From assembly GCF_002161445.1 (NCBI RefSeq), contig NZ_NFHT01000018.1, forward strand, positions 1-59,388: a stretch of 59,388 nucleotides of DNA. The letters are read 5' to 3'. Source of the stretch: Alistipes sp. An66 (GTDB lineage Bacteria > Bacteroidota > Bacteroidia > Bacteroidales > Rikenellaceae). The notes below the pieces were generated by a model, which ran no database searches, was not told where the DNA came from, and worked only from the letters and a program-made list of their open reading frames with translations. The position numbers and the translations under genes are program-made. Shown piece after piece: positions 42,541-50,897 of the stretch (within the stretch, counting starts at the first letter, position 1; each line of letters starts with the position of its first letter).

Positions 42541-43158
42541 ATCGCAGCACCGAAACCATTCCCGCCGCGGCCGTTCAACCCCGGGAATAACAGACCGAAA
42601 CCCGCACCGGGCAACAACCCTCACGGACGCCGGATGCCCGAAAAGGAGAATCCGCACCGCATCAACGAACAGATTACGGCGCCGGAAGTTCGCGTGGTGG
42701 GCGACAACGTCCCCCAGGCACAAGTGATGTCGATCCGCGACGCACTGCGGCTGGCCGACGAGCTGGAACTCGACCTGATCGAGATCTCGCCCAAGGCCGA
42801 ACCGCCCGTATGCCGCATCGCCGACTATCAGAAGTTCCTCTACCAGCAGAAGAAAAAGGCCAAGGAGCTGAAAGCCAATCAGACGAAGGTCGTCGTCAAG
42901 GAGATCCGTTTCGGACCCCAGACCGATGACCACGACTACAACTTCAAGCTCAAACACGCCCAGAACTTCCTCAAAGAGGGCGCCAAGGTCAAGGCCTACG
43001 TCTTCTTCCGCGGGCGTTCGATCGTCTTCAAGGAGCAGGGCGAGATCCTGCTGCTGCGCTTCGCCACCGATCTGGAAGATGTCGCCAAGGTGGAGATGAT
43101 GCCGAAGCTCGACGGCAAGAAGATGAACATGATGCTTGCCCCGAAGTCGAAAAAGTAG
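42541..43158 (+). CDS. infC: Translation initiation factor IF-3
   Basis: The IF-3 core is unmistakable: [93 protein letters not shown]. The first in-frame ATG is 42634 (174 residues). The frame stays open upstream to a TAA at 42526, and encodes a Pro/Asn/Arg-rich extension ([16 protein letters not shown]...) like that of other IF-3 N-termini. The only start-like codon there is ATC at 42541, so a non-AUG start (205 residues) is likely, as in E. coli infC, where AUU lets IF-3 control itself. This start is inference. Confidence 0.88.
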   Translation: MAAPKPFPPRPFNPGNNRPKPAPGNNPHGRRMPEKENPHRINEQITAPEVRVVGDNVPQAQVMSIRDALRLADELELDLIEISPKAEPPVCRIADYQKFLYQQKKKAKELKANQTKVVVKEIRFGPQTDDHDYNFKLKHAQNFLKEGAKVKAYVFFRGRSIVFKEQGEILLLRFATDLEDVAKVEMMPKLDGKKMNMMLAPKSKK

Positions 43159-43222
43159 CAGGCTGCACCGGCCGCCGGCCGCCCTGCGAAAGGGAGGAAG
43201 CGGACCGGATCGTATAGGAGTG

Positions 43223-43255
43223 CAACCCCCGGAGGAGAGAATCTTCCGGGGGTTG
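43223..43255 (+). terminator. Hairpin terminator after infC
   Basis: Stem CAACCCCCGGA / TCCGGGGGTTG (43223-43233 and 43245-43255). The T tract is weak (TCATT). The 43159-43335 interval holds no other gene. Confidence 0.6.
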
Positions 43256-43335
43256 TCATTGAGGGCTGCCGCGAACGAAAAATCGGCGGGTTACGCATCC
43301 GCCGATTAATCCCAAAGGGTCATAAACCTCGAAGA

Positions 43336-43881
43336 TTACGGTTCAGGAGTGAAAGGGGCCTGATATTTCAGAACGACCCCGATACGGTTTCCCGCGTTGT
43401 CGAGCATATAATCGACCACGTAAATCCGGCAGTAAACACCGTTGTATTCGGCCACGCAGCCATATCCGGGCAGCGCCGCAACTTCTTCGGCCCAACCGGA
43501 CTGCGGGATGGTCGTCACGGCTGCCAGGCCGTTCGTTTTGCCGATCGTCACGAATTTGGTCCCATTTGTGGTTTGCTCATCCCAATTATCAGTAATAATG
43601 CCCCCAAAAGTTCCTCCTTTCAACGTCCCCGAAGAGGTCAGACGTATTGTGGTAAAATCGGGAATCGATACGGGATACTCCTGAAAATAAACATAGGAGC
43701 CCCCATAAGAATGAGTGTAGGTATCTTTGGTACTGTACCTCATCGAGACCAATACCGTACCTTCGGGATCGGGAAGTTCCGGGCCGCCGCCGGACCCGTC
43801 CTTGTCGTCCGAACAGCCCGCCGCACACGTCAGGACAGCCGCCGCAACCAGCAACCGTCCGAATTTGAAAAGATCTTTCAT
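43336..43881 (-). CDS. Secreted lipoprotein of unknown function
   Basis: A 181-residue protein with a lipoprotein signal (LTCAAGC at about residues 17-23) and an acidic/glycine linker (SDDKDGSGGG) typical of surface-exposed Bacteroidetes lipoproteins. The mature part has aromatic-rich beta strands (YGGSYVYFQEYPVSI, ALPGYGCVAEYNGVYCRIYVVDYML) with a Cys pair that could form a disulfide. I recall similar DUF-only lipoproteins but no function. The start at 43881 is chosen over 43926, because 43926 overlaps the tail of leader RNA copy 3. Confidence 0.75.
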   Translation of the reverse strand: MKDLFKFGRLLVAAAVLTCAAGCSDDKDGSGGGPELPDPEGTVLVSMRYSTKDTYTHSYGGSYVYFQEYPVSIPDFTTIRLTSSGTLKGGTFGGIITDNWDEQTTNGTKFVTIGKTNGLAAVTTIPQSGWAEEVAALPGYGCVAEYNGVYCRIYVVDYMLDNAGNRIGVVLKYQAPFTPEP

Positions 43882-43925
43882 AAAATCCTGTTTTTCAAGC
43901 CCCGCAGTCCCATCGGAGCCATTCA

Positions 43926-44103
43926 TACAAAAAGAAAGCGTGGAACTGAAATCCTACCTCGACGAACAGGCTCTGGTAAACCTTCAAGACTAAATAGGAC
44001 ACAATTCCACGCCACGAACCGTGACGCAGAAATAACCATGCCTACTCCCGTCTTGAATAAAATTTACCAGATTTCGTTCGTCAGGAATAGAACTTACACT
44101 TTC
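43926..44103 (-). ncRNA. Structured leader RNA, copy 3
   Basis: Minus-strand copy in front of the lipoprotein gene starting at 43881. Pairings in plus coordinates: P1 43934-43941 with 44096-44103 (one wobble); P2 43961-43967 with 44076-44082 (GACGAAC/GTTCGTC), extended by CCT/AGG and CTA/TAG around bulges; P3 43972-43980 with 44063-44071 (TCTGGTAAA/TTTACCAGA, identical to copy 1); P4 43983-43990 with 44050-44057 (TTCAAGAC/GTCTTGAA); apical hairpin 44013-44016 with 44020-44023. The tail CTTTCTTTTTGTA is conserved. It starts about 45 nt downstream of the promoter box at 44148-44155. Confidence 0.74.
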
Positions 44104-44147
44104 GTGCAATGCGTAAAATGTCGCAATCCCCTTTGAGATTACAAGGG

Positions 44148-44155
44148 CAAATATA
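44148..44155 (-). promoter_or_regulatory. Promoter driving leader RNA copy 3
   Basis: TATATTTG on the minus strand. It is followed after about 45 nt by the P1 stem of the leader. The 44156-44473 gap otherwise contains only the spt promoter. Confidence 0.68.
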
Positions 44156-44418
44156 GCGAAATATTTCCGTTTTCATCTTCTTTGCAAGGATGATCTCCAC
44201 CGACGCCTCTTCCGCCAGCCCGCAGCCGCCGCAGCCGCCGCACGGGAATACATCCGGTCCGGGTCGTCCGGCGTTGTCCGTAACCGTCGTAGATTTCACG
44301 ACGTTTGCCGCCGGTTGCCTTCCGCTGCCGGCGGCTGAATCCTTGAAAAATAGGTATAAATGCGTATCTCCATGGAATAAAAAACGGCTACTTTTGACTG
44401 CAAAATTCGTTTTATTTG

Positions 44419-44426
44419 TACCTTTG
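44419..44426 (+). promoter_or_regulatory. Promoter of the serine palmitoyltransferase gene
   Basis: TACCTTTG with a TTTG at 44393-44396 (22-bp spacer), giving a leader of about 40 nt before the ATG at 44474. Confidence 0.72.
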
Positions 44427-44473
44427 CGCGTCCAAAACGAAAAAAGGCACATAAACTTAATTACAAAAACAAT

Positions 44474-45745
44474 ATGGTTGATATTTTTGCACGTCTGGAA
44501 AAAAATGCCGGCGGACCTATCGGTCAGTACATGGCTTATGCCCACGGCTATTACGCATTCCCCAAGCTCGAGGGCGAGATCGGTCCCCACATGACTTTCC
44601 GGGGCAAGAAAATGCTCAACTGGAGTCTGAACAACTATCTCGGACTGGCCAACCATCCCGAAGTCCGCAAGGCCGACGCCGAAGGCGCCGCCAAATTCGG
44701 CATGGCAGCCCCGATGGGCGCCCGCATGATGAGCGGCCAGACCGTTTATCACGAACAGCTCGAACGCGAACTCGCCGCATTTGTCGGCAAGGAGGATGCC
44801 TTCCTGCTCAACTTCGGCTATCAGGGCATGATCTCGATCATCGACTGCCTGCTGACCCCGCGTGACGTGGTCGTCTACGATGCCGAGGCTCACGCCTGCA
44901 TCATCGACGGTCTGCGCCTCCACAAGGGCAAGCGCTTCGTCTTCGGGCACAACGACATGGAGTCGCTCCGCCTCCAACTCAAACACGCCACGGAACTCGC
45001 CGACGAACAGAACGGCGGTGTGCTGGTCATCACCGAGGGTGTGTTCGGCATGAAGGGCGACCTGGGCAAGCTCGACGAAATCGTGGCTTTGAAGAAGGAT
45101 TTCCAGTTCCGTCTGCTGGTCGACGATGCCCACGGCTTCGGTACGATGGGTGAGGGCGGCCGCGGTACGGCTTCGCACTTCGGCGTAGTCGACGGTGTGG
45201 ATGTGCTGTTCAACACCTTCGCCAAGTCGATGGCCGGCATCGGCGCCTTTGTCTGCGGTCCCCGCTGGCTGATCAACCTGTTCCGCTACAACATGCGCTC
45301 GCAGCTCTACGCCAAGTCGCTGCCGATGCCGATGGTCATCGGCGCCTTGAAGCGTCTGGATCTGATCCGCAACCACCCGGAATTCCAGCAGAAACTCTGG
45401 GAGATCGTCCGCGCCCTGCAAAGCAGCCTGAAAGAGAACGGCTTCAACATCGGCGTAACCAACTCGCCCGTAACGCCGGTCTTCCTGAAAGGCGGCATTC
45501 AGGAGGCGACGAACCTGGTTGTGGACCTTCGTGAGAACCACGGCATCTTCTGCTCGATGGTGATCTATCCGGTGATCCCGAAGGGCGAAATCATCCTGCG
45601 CGTGATTCCGACGGCCGCCCACACGCTGGAGGACGTAGAGGTGACGATCGAGGCCTTCAAGGCCGTGCGGAGCAAGCTCGAAAGCGGATACTACGCTTCG
45701 CTGCCGATCCCGATGCGTGCCGACGAGGGATTCAAGGTTCGCTAA
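44474..45745 (+). CDS. spt: Serine palmitoyltransferase-type alpha-oxoamine synthase
   Basis: A 423-residue PLP enzyme of the alpha-oxoamine synthase family. Motifs: NWSLNNYLGLANHPEV, GARMMSGQTVYHEQLERELAAF, FLLNFGYQGM, VVYDAEAHACIIDGL (His stacking on PLP), LLVDDAHGFGTMGEGGRG, and the FNTFAKSMAGIGAF lysine site. Among the family, the long N-terminus and the lone context fit Bacteroidetes serine palmitoyltransferase, which condenses serine with palmitoyl-CoA for sphingolipids, better than KBL, BioF or HemA. It stands alone, with its own promoter and terminator. Confidence 0.85.
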   Translation: MVDIFARLEKNAGGPIGQYMAYAHGYYAFPKLEGEIGPHMTFRGKKMLNWSLNNYLGLANHPEVRKADAEGAAKFGMAAPMGARMMSGQTVYHEQLERELAAFVGKEDAFLLNFGYQGMISIIDCLLTPRDVVVYDAEAHACIIDGLRLHKGKRFVFGHNDMESLRLQLKHATELADEQNGGVLVITEGVFGMKGDLGKLDEIVALKKDFQFRLLVDDAHGFGTMGEGGRGTASHFGVVDGVDVLFNTFAKSMAGIGAFVCGPRWLINLFRYNMRSQLYAKSLPMPMVIGALKRLDLIRNHPEFQQKLWEIVRALQSSLKENGFNIGVTNSPVTPVFLKGGIQEATNLVVDLRENHGIFCSMVIYPVIPKGEIILRVIPTAAHTLEDVEVTIEAFKAVRSKLESGYYASLPIPMRADEGFKVR

Positions 45746-45772
45746 ACCGCACGCTGAATCATTATCCAACGG

Positions 45773-45811
45773 AACTCTCCGGTCTTTGTACGACCGGGGA
45801 GTTTTGTTTTT
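45773..45811 (+). terminator. Terminator after spt
   Basis: AACTCTCCGGTC pairs with GACCGGGGAGTT (45774-45785 and 45792-45803, one G-T pair), followed by TTGTTTTTTGG. Confidence 0.88.
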
Positions 45812-45830
45812 TGGAAAAGTCACGAAAAAT

Positions 45831-45861
45831 TTTGCGGAATCGAAAATTCGGTTTATATTTG
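45831..45861 (+). promoter_or_regulatory. Promoter of tRNA-Gly
   Basis: TTTG (45831-45834), exactly 19 bp, then TATATTTG (45854-45861), 31 bp before the tRNA. Confidence 0.82.
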
Positions 45862-45892
45862 CAGTCTCGAAGCACGAGTTCGGATACATATT

Positions 45893-45968
45893 GCGGAAAT
45901 AGCTCAGTTGGTAGAGCGCAACCTTGCCAAGGTTGAGGTCGCGGGTCCGAGTCCCGTTTTCCGCTCCA
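45893..45968 (+). tRNA. tRNA-Gly (anticodon GCC)
   Basis: Acceptor GCGGAAA/TTTCCGC, D-arm with AGCTCAGTTGGTAGAGC, anticodon stem CAACC/GGTTG around loop TTGCCAA (anticodon GCC), and T-arm GCGGG/CCCGT with TCCGAGT. Discriminator T. Unlike the other two tRNAs here, CCA is encoded (45966-45968). It is the likely insertion point of the downstream integrase-bearing region. Confidence 0.95.
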
Positions 45969-46000
45969 GAGGGGGCCAGAAAGAAACCTCGATAGAAAGC

Positions 46001-46040
46001 AAAAAGCCTTGTATATCAGCGATATGCAAGGCTTTTTCTT
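46001..46040 (+). terminator. Terminator after tRNA-Gly
   Basis: AAAAAGCCTTG-TATATC / GATATG-CAAGGCTTTTT with a 3-nt loop and a TTCTT tail. An A tract before the stem makes it work on both strands. Confidence 0.88.
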
Positions 46041-46091
46041 ATATTCTCCCACTCTTGTTGACGCAAAAGGCAGCAAGTATTTCAGGCCTTC

Positions 46092-46131
46092 ATCGTGACC
46101 TTTTTTGCTCGGACCGAAAACAGGTCACGAT
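46092..46131. repeat. 10-bp inverted repeat between tRNA-Gly and the integrase gene
   Basis: ATCGTGACCT (46092-46101) and AGGTCACGAT (46122-46131) are perfect inverted copies with a 20-bp spacer. They lie 87 bp before the integrase ATG, where a recombinase or regulator could bind. There is no T tract, so it is not a terminator. Confidence 0.7.
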
Positions 46132-46217
46132 TTAGCTCTATTTCGCTGATTTGCATCATTTTACTCTGCAACATTCCAGTGCTGAAGACGTTTAATTTAT
46201 CCAAAAACCAAGCAGCC

Positions 46218-47435
46218 ATGTTGCCACGAACCACCTTCAGCGTCGTCTTCTTCTGCAAGAAGACCAAAGTCACGAAAAAGGGCAAGGCCCCGATCTATGC
46301 CCGTATCACTACGACCGGTCAGTCGACCGAAATCTATACACAATGCCAGATTGAGCCGGAACGCTGGAACCAGCGTCTCGAACGCTCGCTCTACAAGGAT
46401 GAGGTCGACCAGCAGATCAACCGCATCGTCGCCAGCTACCGGGCCTCTATCCTTGCTGCCTATGACCGCCTGATCCAGGAGAACAGGACGCCGACCTGCT
46501 TTGCCGTCAAACAGCTGCTGGGCTCCGCCTCATCGAGTCGGATGGTGCTGGCGGAGTTCGGTAAATACTGCGAGAAACGGCAGCAGGAGGTTGGCACCCG
46601 TATCACGCAGCTCACGGCCAACAAGTACCACCGCCTGCTGCGCTACATGACTGAATATATCCGGGATATCTACCACAAAGAGGATCTTCCGCTGGAGACG
46701 GTCGACTACGCCTACGTCGATGGATTGAACACCTACATGCAGACGGCCTACAACTGCCACAACAATGGGGCGGTCAATCTGCTCTGCTGTTTGAAAAACT
46801 TCCTGCTCTATGCGGTCCGCAACGAATGGATCGAGAAAAATCCCTTCCGTTACTATAAGATGAAGATCGACAAGACGAACGTCAAGGTGCCGCTGACGAA
46901 AGCGGAGCTGGACCTGCTGCTAAGGAGACAGATGCCCAACGAGCGTCTGGACCGCATCCGGGATGTCTTCTGCTTCTGCGCGCTGACGGGACTGGCCTTC
47001 ACGGATGTCGACCATCTGCGGCGGGAACACTTCACGACGGACGAGGAGGGGCAACTGTGGATCCATAAGCCGCGGGAAAAGACCTCGGTGATGAGCCGTG
47101 TTCCGGTGCTTCCGCAGGCGGCGGCCCTGCTGGAGAAGTACCGCGATGACGCCAACTGTCGGGCACGGGGCAAACTGCTGCCCGTCCCGTCGAATACGAA
47201 GATGAACGCCTACCTGAAGGAGATAGCGGATATTTGTCAGATTTCCAAGCATCTGACCACGCACCTGGCGCGCCATACGTTCGCTACGCTGGCGATTGAA
47301 TACGGGATGCCGATCGATATCATCGCCAAGATTCTGGGCCATACGAATACGAACATGACGCGGCGCTACGCGAAGATTTCCGAGGCGAACATCAGCCGTG
47401 AGATGCGTCGTATCGGCAAGGTGCTGACGGCATAA
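46218..47435 (+). CDS. Tyrosine recombinase / integrase of a mobile element
   Basis: A 405-residue Bacteroidetes-type integrase. The N-terminal arm domain reads FSVVFFCKKTKVTKKGKAPIYARIT; the core-binding domain follows; the catalytic part has LARHTFATL (H-x-x-R box), LGHTNTNMTRRYAKI with the Tyr nucleophile, and the usual first Arg box reads TGLAFTDVDHL with no Arg at the standard place, as in several CTnDOT-related integrases. ATG 46218 starts at the arm-domain sequence (MLPRTTFSVVFF) where this family usually begins. It points away from tRNA-Gly into the accessory region. Confidence 0.9.
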   Translation: MLPRTTFSVVFFCKKTKVTKKGKAPIYARITTTGQSTEIYTQCQIEPERWNQRLERSLYKDEVDQQINRIVASYRASILAAYDRLIQENRTPTCFAVKQLLGSASSSRMVLAEFGKYCEKRQQEVGTRITQLTANKYHRLLRYMTEYIRDIYHKEDLPLETVDYAYVDGLNTYMQTAYNCHNNGAVNLLCCLKNFLLYAVRNEWIEKNPFRYYKMKIDKTNVKVPLTKAELDLLLRRQMPNERLDRIRDVFCFCALTGLAFTDVDHLRREHFTTDEEGQLWIHKPREKTSVMSRVPVLPQAAALLEKYRDDANCRARGKLLPVPSNTKMNAYLKEIADICQISKHLTTHLARHTFATLAIEYGMPIDIIAKILGHTNTNMTRRYAKISEANISREMRRIGKVLTA

Positions 47436-47572
47436 ACCGGCGTTTGAAAAACGAAGATGCGGCGGCGAGGGTTCTATTGCAGATCCCCGTCGTTCAATTT
47501 ATAGGTATTCATAATCCGTAAAAGCCGCACATTCTTCCATGAAATCGTTACGTCGGTTGCTTCCCGCCAGAT

Positions 47573-47580
47573 TACCTTTG
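47573..47580 (+). promoter_or_regulatory. Minus-7 box of the AKR-ADH-flavodoxin-amidohydrolase operon
   Basis: TACCTTTG, 62 bp before the ATG at 47643. An upstream TTTG box is not clear. Confidence 0.6.
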
Positions 47581-47642
47581 CAGCAGACATAACGGTCATA
47601 ATTCTGTTTGACCGGGGGTCAGATAGATAAACGGGAAGCGAT

Positions 47643-48932
47643 ATGGATAGACGTGATTTTCTTAAAAGCGGACTTTTTGCCGCAGCTGCCAGTGCGATAA
47701 TCGGTCCGAAAGCCCTGGCGCAGGAGGTTGAAAAACAAGTCGTACGGGAGCGGTTGTCGAGAGAGATTCTCAATTACAATCCGCAGATGCAGTACCGCCC
47801 GATGGGGCGGACCGGCGTGAAGGTCTCGGCGCTGGGTTTCGGTATGCTGCGGCTGCCGATGAAGAACGGACACGTAGATTTCGACCAGACCACGCCCATG
47901 GTACGCCGTGCCATCGAAGGCGGTGTAAACTATATCGACACGGGGCGTGTCTACCTGGGCGGAGAGAGCGAACAGGCGGTGGGCCGTGCTTTGGCCGGAG
48001 GCTGGCGCGACCGGGTGTATGTCACCTCCAAGATGCCGTGGTGGGAGATGCGGTCGGTGGATGATTTCGAAAAGTTCTTCGACCAGTCGCGCCGTACCAT
48101 TGGTACGGACGTGATCGACTTCTATCATATTCACATGATCATGCACCGCGCGTGGAAGGATTATGTGCTGCCCTACCGGCTCATCGAAAAGATGGAGCGG
48201 CTGAAGTCCCAGGGCAAGATCCGCTTCATGGGCTTCTCGTTCCACGACAGCCTGCAGCTGTTCAAAAAGGTGGTGGAATACACCCCGGCCTGGGATTTCT
48301 GCCTGATTCAGCACAACTACCTGGATTACGAATACGAGGCAGGGGTGCTCGGCCCGAAGTATGCCGCAGCCAACGGAATGGGGCTGGCGGTGATGAAGCC
48401 CGTCCGCACGGGATTTCTGGCCCGTCTGCCGCAGACGATGCACGATGCACTGGCCTCGACAGGGATTCGCAAGCCCGATGCCGAGTGGGCGTTGGACTAT
48501 CTGTGGGATATTCCCGAGGTGAGCGTGGCCGTCAGCGGCATGGGTTCCATGGCGGATGTGGAGGAGAATCTGAAATATGCTGCCAAGGCCCGGCCGAACA
48601 TGCTTTCGCCGGCCGAGCGTGAGGCGTTGGGGGCCGCCATCTATGCTTACCGCCAAGCGCCGGGACATATCGACTGCACGGGTTGCTACCAGTGTATTCC
48701 CTGCCCGCACAACGTGGCCATCGGCTACATCCTTGCCTATGTGTACAACAACTACCTGCTGCACGGCAACCGGCAGCGGGCGCTGGCCGACTATACCGTG
48801 TCGATGTCGCCCGTTCAGCGCGGCGACCCGGCCTCCTCGTGTGTTGCGTGTGGCGAATGCCTGGCCAAGTGTCCGCAACATCTCGATATTCCGAATCTGC
48901 TGGCCCGGGTTCGGGAGACGATGGGTAAATAA
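47643..48932 (+). CDS. Aldo/keto reductase with Tat-like signal and C-terminal ferredoxin domain
   Basis: A 429-residue protein. The N-terminus MDRRDFLKSGLFAAAASA is a twin-arginine signal. The aldo/keto reductase barrel has the tetrad: Asp and Tyr in NYIDTGRVYLGGESE, Lys in VYVTSKMPWW, His in DFYHIHMI. The C-terminus has two Cys clusters (CTGCYQCIPCPHNV and CVACGECLAKCPQHLDIP) of the 4Fe-4S ferredoxin type. It probably reduces carbonyls outside the cytosol or after folding, with electrons from an iron-sulfur partner. First gene of a four-gene operon. Confidence 0.9.
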   Translation: MDRRDFLKSGLFAAAASAIIGPKALAQEVEKQVVRERLSREILNYNPQMQYRPMGRTGVKVSALGFGMLRLPMKNGHVDFDQTTPMVRRAIEGGVNYIDTGRVYLGGESEQAVGRALAGGWRDRVYVTSKMPWWEMRSVDDFEKFFDQSRRTIGTDVIDFYHIHMIMHRAWKDYVLPYRLIEKMERLKSQGKIRFMGFSFHDSLQLFKKVVEYTPAWDFCLIQHNYLDYEYEAGVLGPKYAAANGMGLAVMKPVRTGFLARLPQTMHDALASTGIRKPDAEWALDYLWDIPEVSVAVSGMGSMADVEENLKYAAKARPNMLSPAEREALGAAIYAYRQAPGHIDCTGCYQCIPCPHNVAIGYILAYVYNNYLLHGNRQRALADYTVSMSPVQRGDPASSCVACGECLAKCPQHLDIPNLLARVRETMGK

Positions 48933-48975
48933 AGACAGACAAACAAGATATTCTTACATAAAACAATTCTAAAAG

Positions 48976-50157
48976 ATGGAAACCAATCTTATGTACTACA
49001 TGTATGTTCCGACCCGGGTGATGTTCGGGACCGGGATGCTGGACAAACTGAATGAACAGCCGATGCCGGGACGCCGTGCCCTGATCGTGATCTCCAACGG
49101 AAAATCGACCCGTGCCAACGGCTATCTTTCGCGCACGGAGGAGCAGCTGCACAAGGCCGGCGTGGAGACGGTCCTCTTCGACGGGGTGATGCCGAATCCG
49201 ACGGTCGGCAATGTCGACGCCGGGGCGAAGGCTGCTCGTGAGCACGGCTGCGATTTCCTCGTGGCGCTGGGCGGCGGCAGCGTGATGGACTGCACGAAGG
49301 CCATCGCCGTGATGGCGACCAACGACGGGGAGCTTTGGGACTATGTGCCCATCGGTTCGGGCAAAGGCAAACCGATTGCCGTCCGTCCGCTGCCCATCGT
49401 CGCCATCACCACCACGGCCGGGACGGGCTCGGAAACGGACAACTCGGGCGTCATCACCAAGGAGGATACCTTCGAGAAGGCCTTCGTGGGCGATGCTTCG
49501 CTCTTCCCGGTCCTCTCGATCGTCGATCCGGAGCTGATGGCCAGCGTGCCGCCGACCTTCACGGCCTATCAGGGTTTCGATGCCCTGTTCCACAGTACCG
49601 AGGGCTACATTGCCCGGGGAGCAAACCTGATGAGCGACATGTACGCCCTGACGGCCATCGAAAATCTGGCGAAGTACCTCCCCCGCGCCGTGAAGGATGG
49701 CAAGGACATGGAAGCCCGCACCCACGTGGCTTTTGGCAATACGCTGTCGGGCGTGGTGATGTGCCTGACGCTGATCACGAGCGAACACGCGCTGGAACAC
49801 GCCCTGTCGGCCTACCATCCGGCACTGCCTCACGGCGCAGGACTGATCATGATCAGCCGGGCATACTATAAATACTTCATCGAACACCACGCCTGCGACG
49901 AACGTTTCGTCCGCATGGCGCAGGTCATGGGAATGCCCGAAGCCACGAAGCCCGAAGATTTCCTCACGGCCCTCACCCGGTTGCAGGAGGCTTGCGGCGT
50001 GGCCGACCTGAAGATGTCCGACTACGGCATCACGCCCGACGAATTCGAGTTGCTGATGCGCAACACGCGCGAGGTGATGGGCGTCATGTTCACCAGCGAC
50101 CGGGTTCAGATGAGCGACGAGGAGATCGTGCGCATCTACCGGGAGTCGTACAGATAG
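48976..50157 (+). CDS. Iron-containing alcohol dehydrogenase
   Basis: A 393-residue group III dehydrogenase related to butanol dehydrogenases. NAD(P) motif ALGGGSVMDCTKAIAVMA, TTAGTGSETDNSGVI, and metal ligands in AYQGFDALFHSTEGYI and ITSEHALEHALSAYHPALPHGAGL. It likely turns aldehydes into alcohols. It follows the aldo/keto reductase by 43 bp. Confidence 0.93.
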   Translation: METNLMYYMYVPTRVMFGTGMLDKLNEQPMPGRRALIVISNGKSTRANGYLSRTEEQLHKAGVETVLFDGVMPNPTVGNVDAGAKAAREHGCDFLVALGGGSVMDCTKAIAVMATNDGELWDYVPIGSGKGKPIAVRPLPIVAITTTAGTGSETDNSGVITKEDTFEKAFVGDASLFPVLSIVDPELMASVPPTFTAYQGFDALFHSTEGYIARGANLMSDMYALTAIENLAKYLPRAVKDGKDMEARTHVAFGNTLSGVVMCLTLITSEHALEHALSAYHPALPHGAGLIMISRAYYKYFIEHHACDERFVRMAQVMGMPEATKPEDFLTALTRLQEACGVADLKMSDYGITPDEFELLMRNTREVMGVMFTSDRVQMSDEEIVRIYRESYR

Positions 50158-50210
50158 TCGATTCCCGATCCGGACTTTTGGAAAGCGTCAAACCATTAAA
50201 AGAGAAGCGT

Positions 50211-50885
50211 ATGAAAAAGCTGTTTTTGATCCTCTGGATGCTGCTGTCGACGCTTGCCGTGTCAACGGCCTGCGGCGAGACCAGTCCGTCATCGAACGAG
50301 CCGGAACAGACCTCGCCCGAGGATAACGGGAATGGGGACAACGGAGACAACGAGGAAGGCGGCAACACGAACGGAGCCAACGGGCGTTACCTTGTCCTCT
50401 ACTGCTCGCGCACGGGCAATACGGAGCGGATGGCACGGACCATTCAGTCCACATTGGATTGTGAGATGGCGGAGGTGGAGCCGGCTGTACCCTACGATAC
50501 GGACTACAACGCAATGCTCGACCGCGCACAGACGGAGCTGGAGGCCATTGCACAAGGCAATTTCCCTGCCATTACCACCTCAGTCGAGAGTCTTGACGAA
50601 TATGATATTATCTTTGTCGGCTATCCGATCTGGTTCGGGCACATGGCTTCGCCGATGCAGGCATTCCTGCACGATCATGCCGCGTTGCTGGCCGGAAAGC
50701 GGATTGCCCTCTTTGCCAGCAGCGGGAGCAGCGGCATCGGCACCTCCGAACGGGATGCTGCCGCGTTGGTTCCCGAAGCCACATTCGAAGAGTCGCTGCT
50801 GCTCACCTCCGGTTCGTTGGGCAGTATGACGACCCGTATCCCGGCCTGGCTGGAGACGCTCGGAGCAGACCGCGAGGAGCATTAA
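50211..50885 (+). CDS. Lipid-anchored flavodoxin-like protein
   Basis: A 224-residue lipoprotein (signal ending STAC near residue 21), a long Glu/Asn/Gly linker (about residues 22-57), then a flavodoxin fold: RYLVLYCSRTGNTERMARTI is the FMN phosphate loop, and YDIIFVGYPIWFGHMASPMQAFL is the isoalloxazine part. It may pass electrons to the aldo/keto reductase at the membrane or surface; that pairing is inference. Confidence 0.88.
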   Translation: MKKLFLILWMLLSTLAVSTACGETSPSSNEPEQTSPEDNGNGDNGDNEEGGNTNGANGRYLVLYCSRTGNTERMARTIQSTLDCEMAEVEPAVPYDTDYNAMLDRAQTELEAIAQGNFPAITTSVESLDEYDIIFVGYPIWFGHMASPMQAFLHDHAALLAGKRIALFASSGSSGIGTSERDAAALVPEATFEESLLLTSGSLGSMTTRIPAWLETLGADREEH

Positions 50886-50897
50886 AAAGCATGCGAT

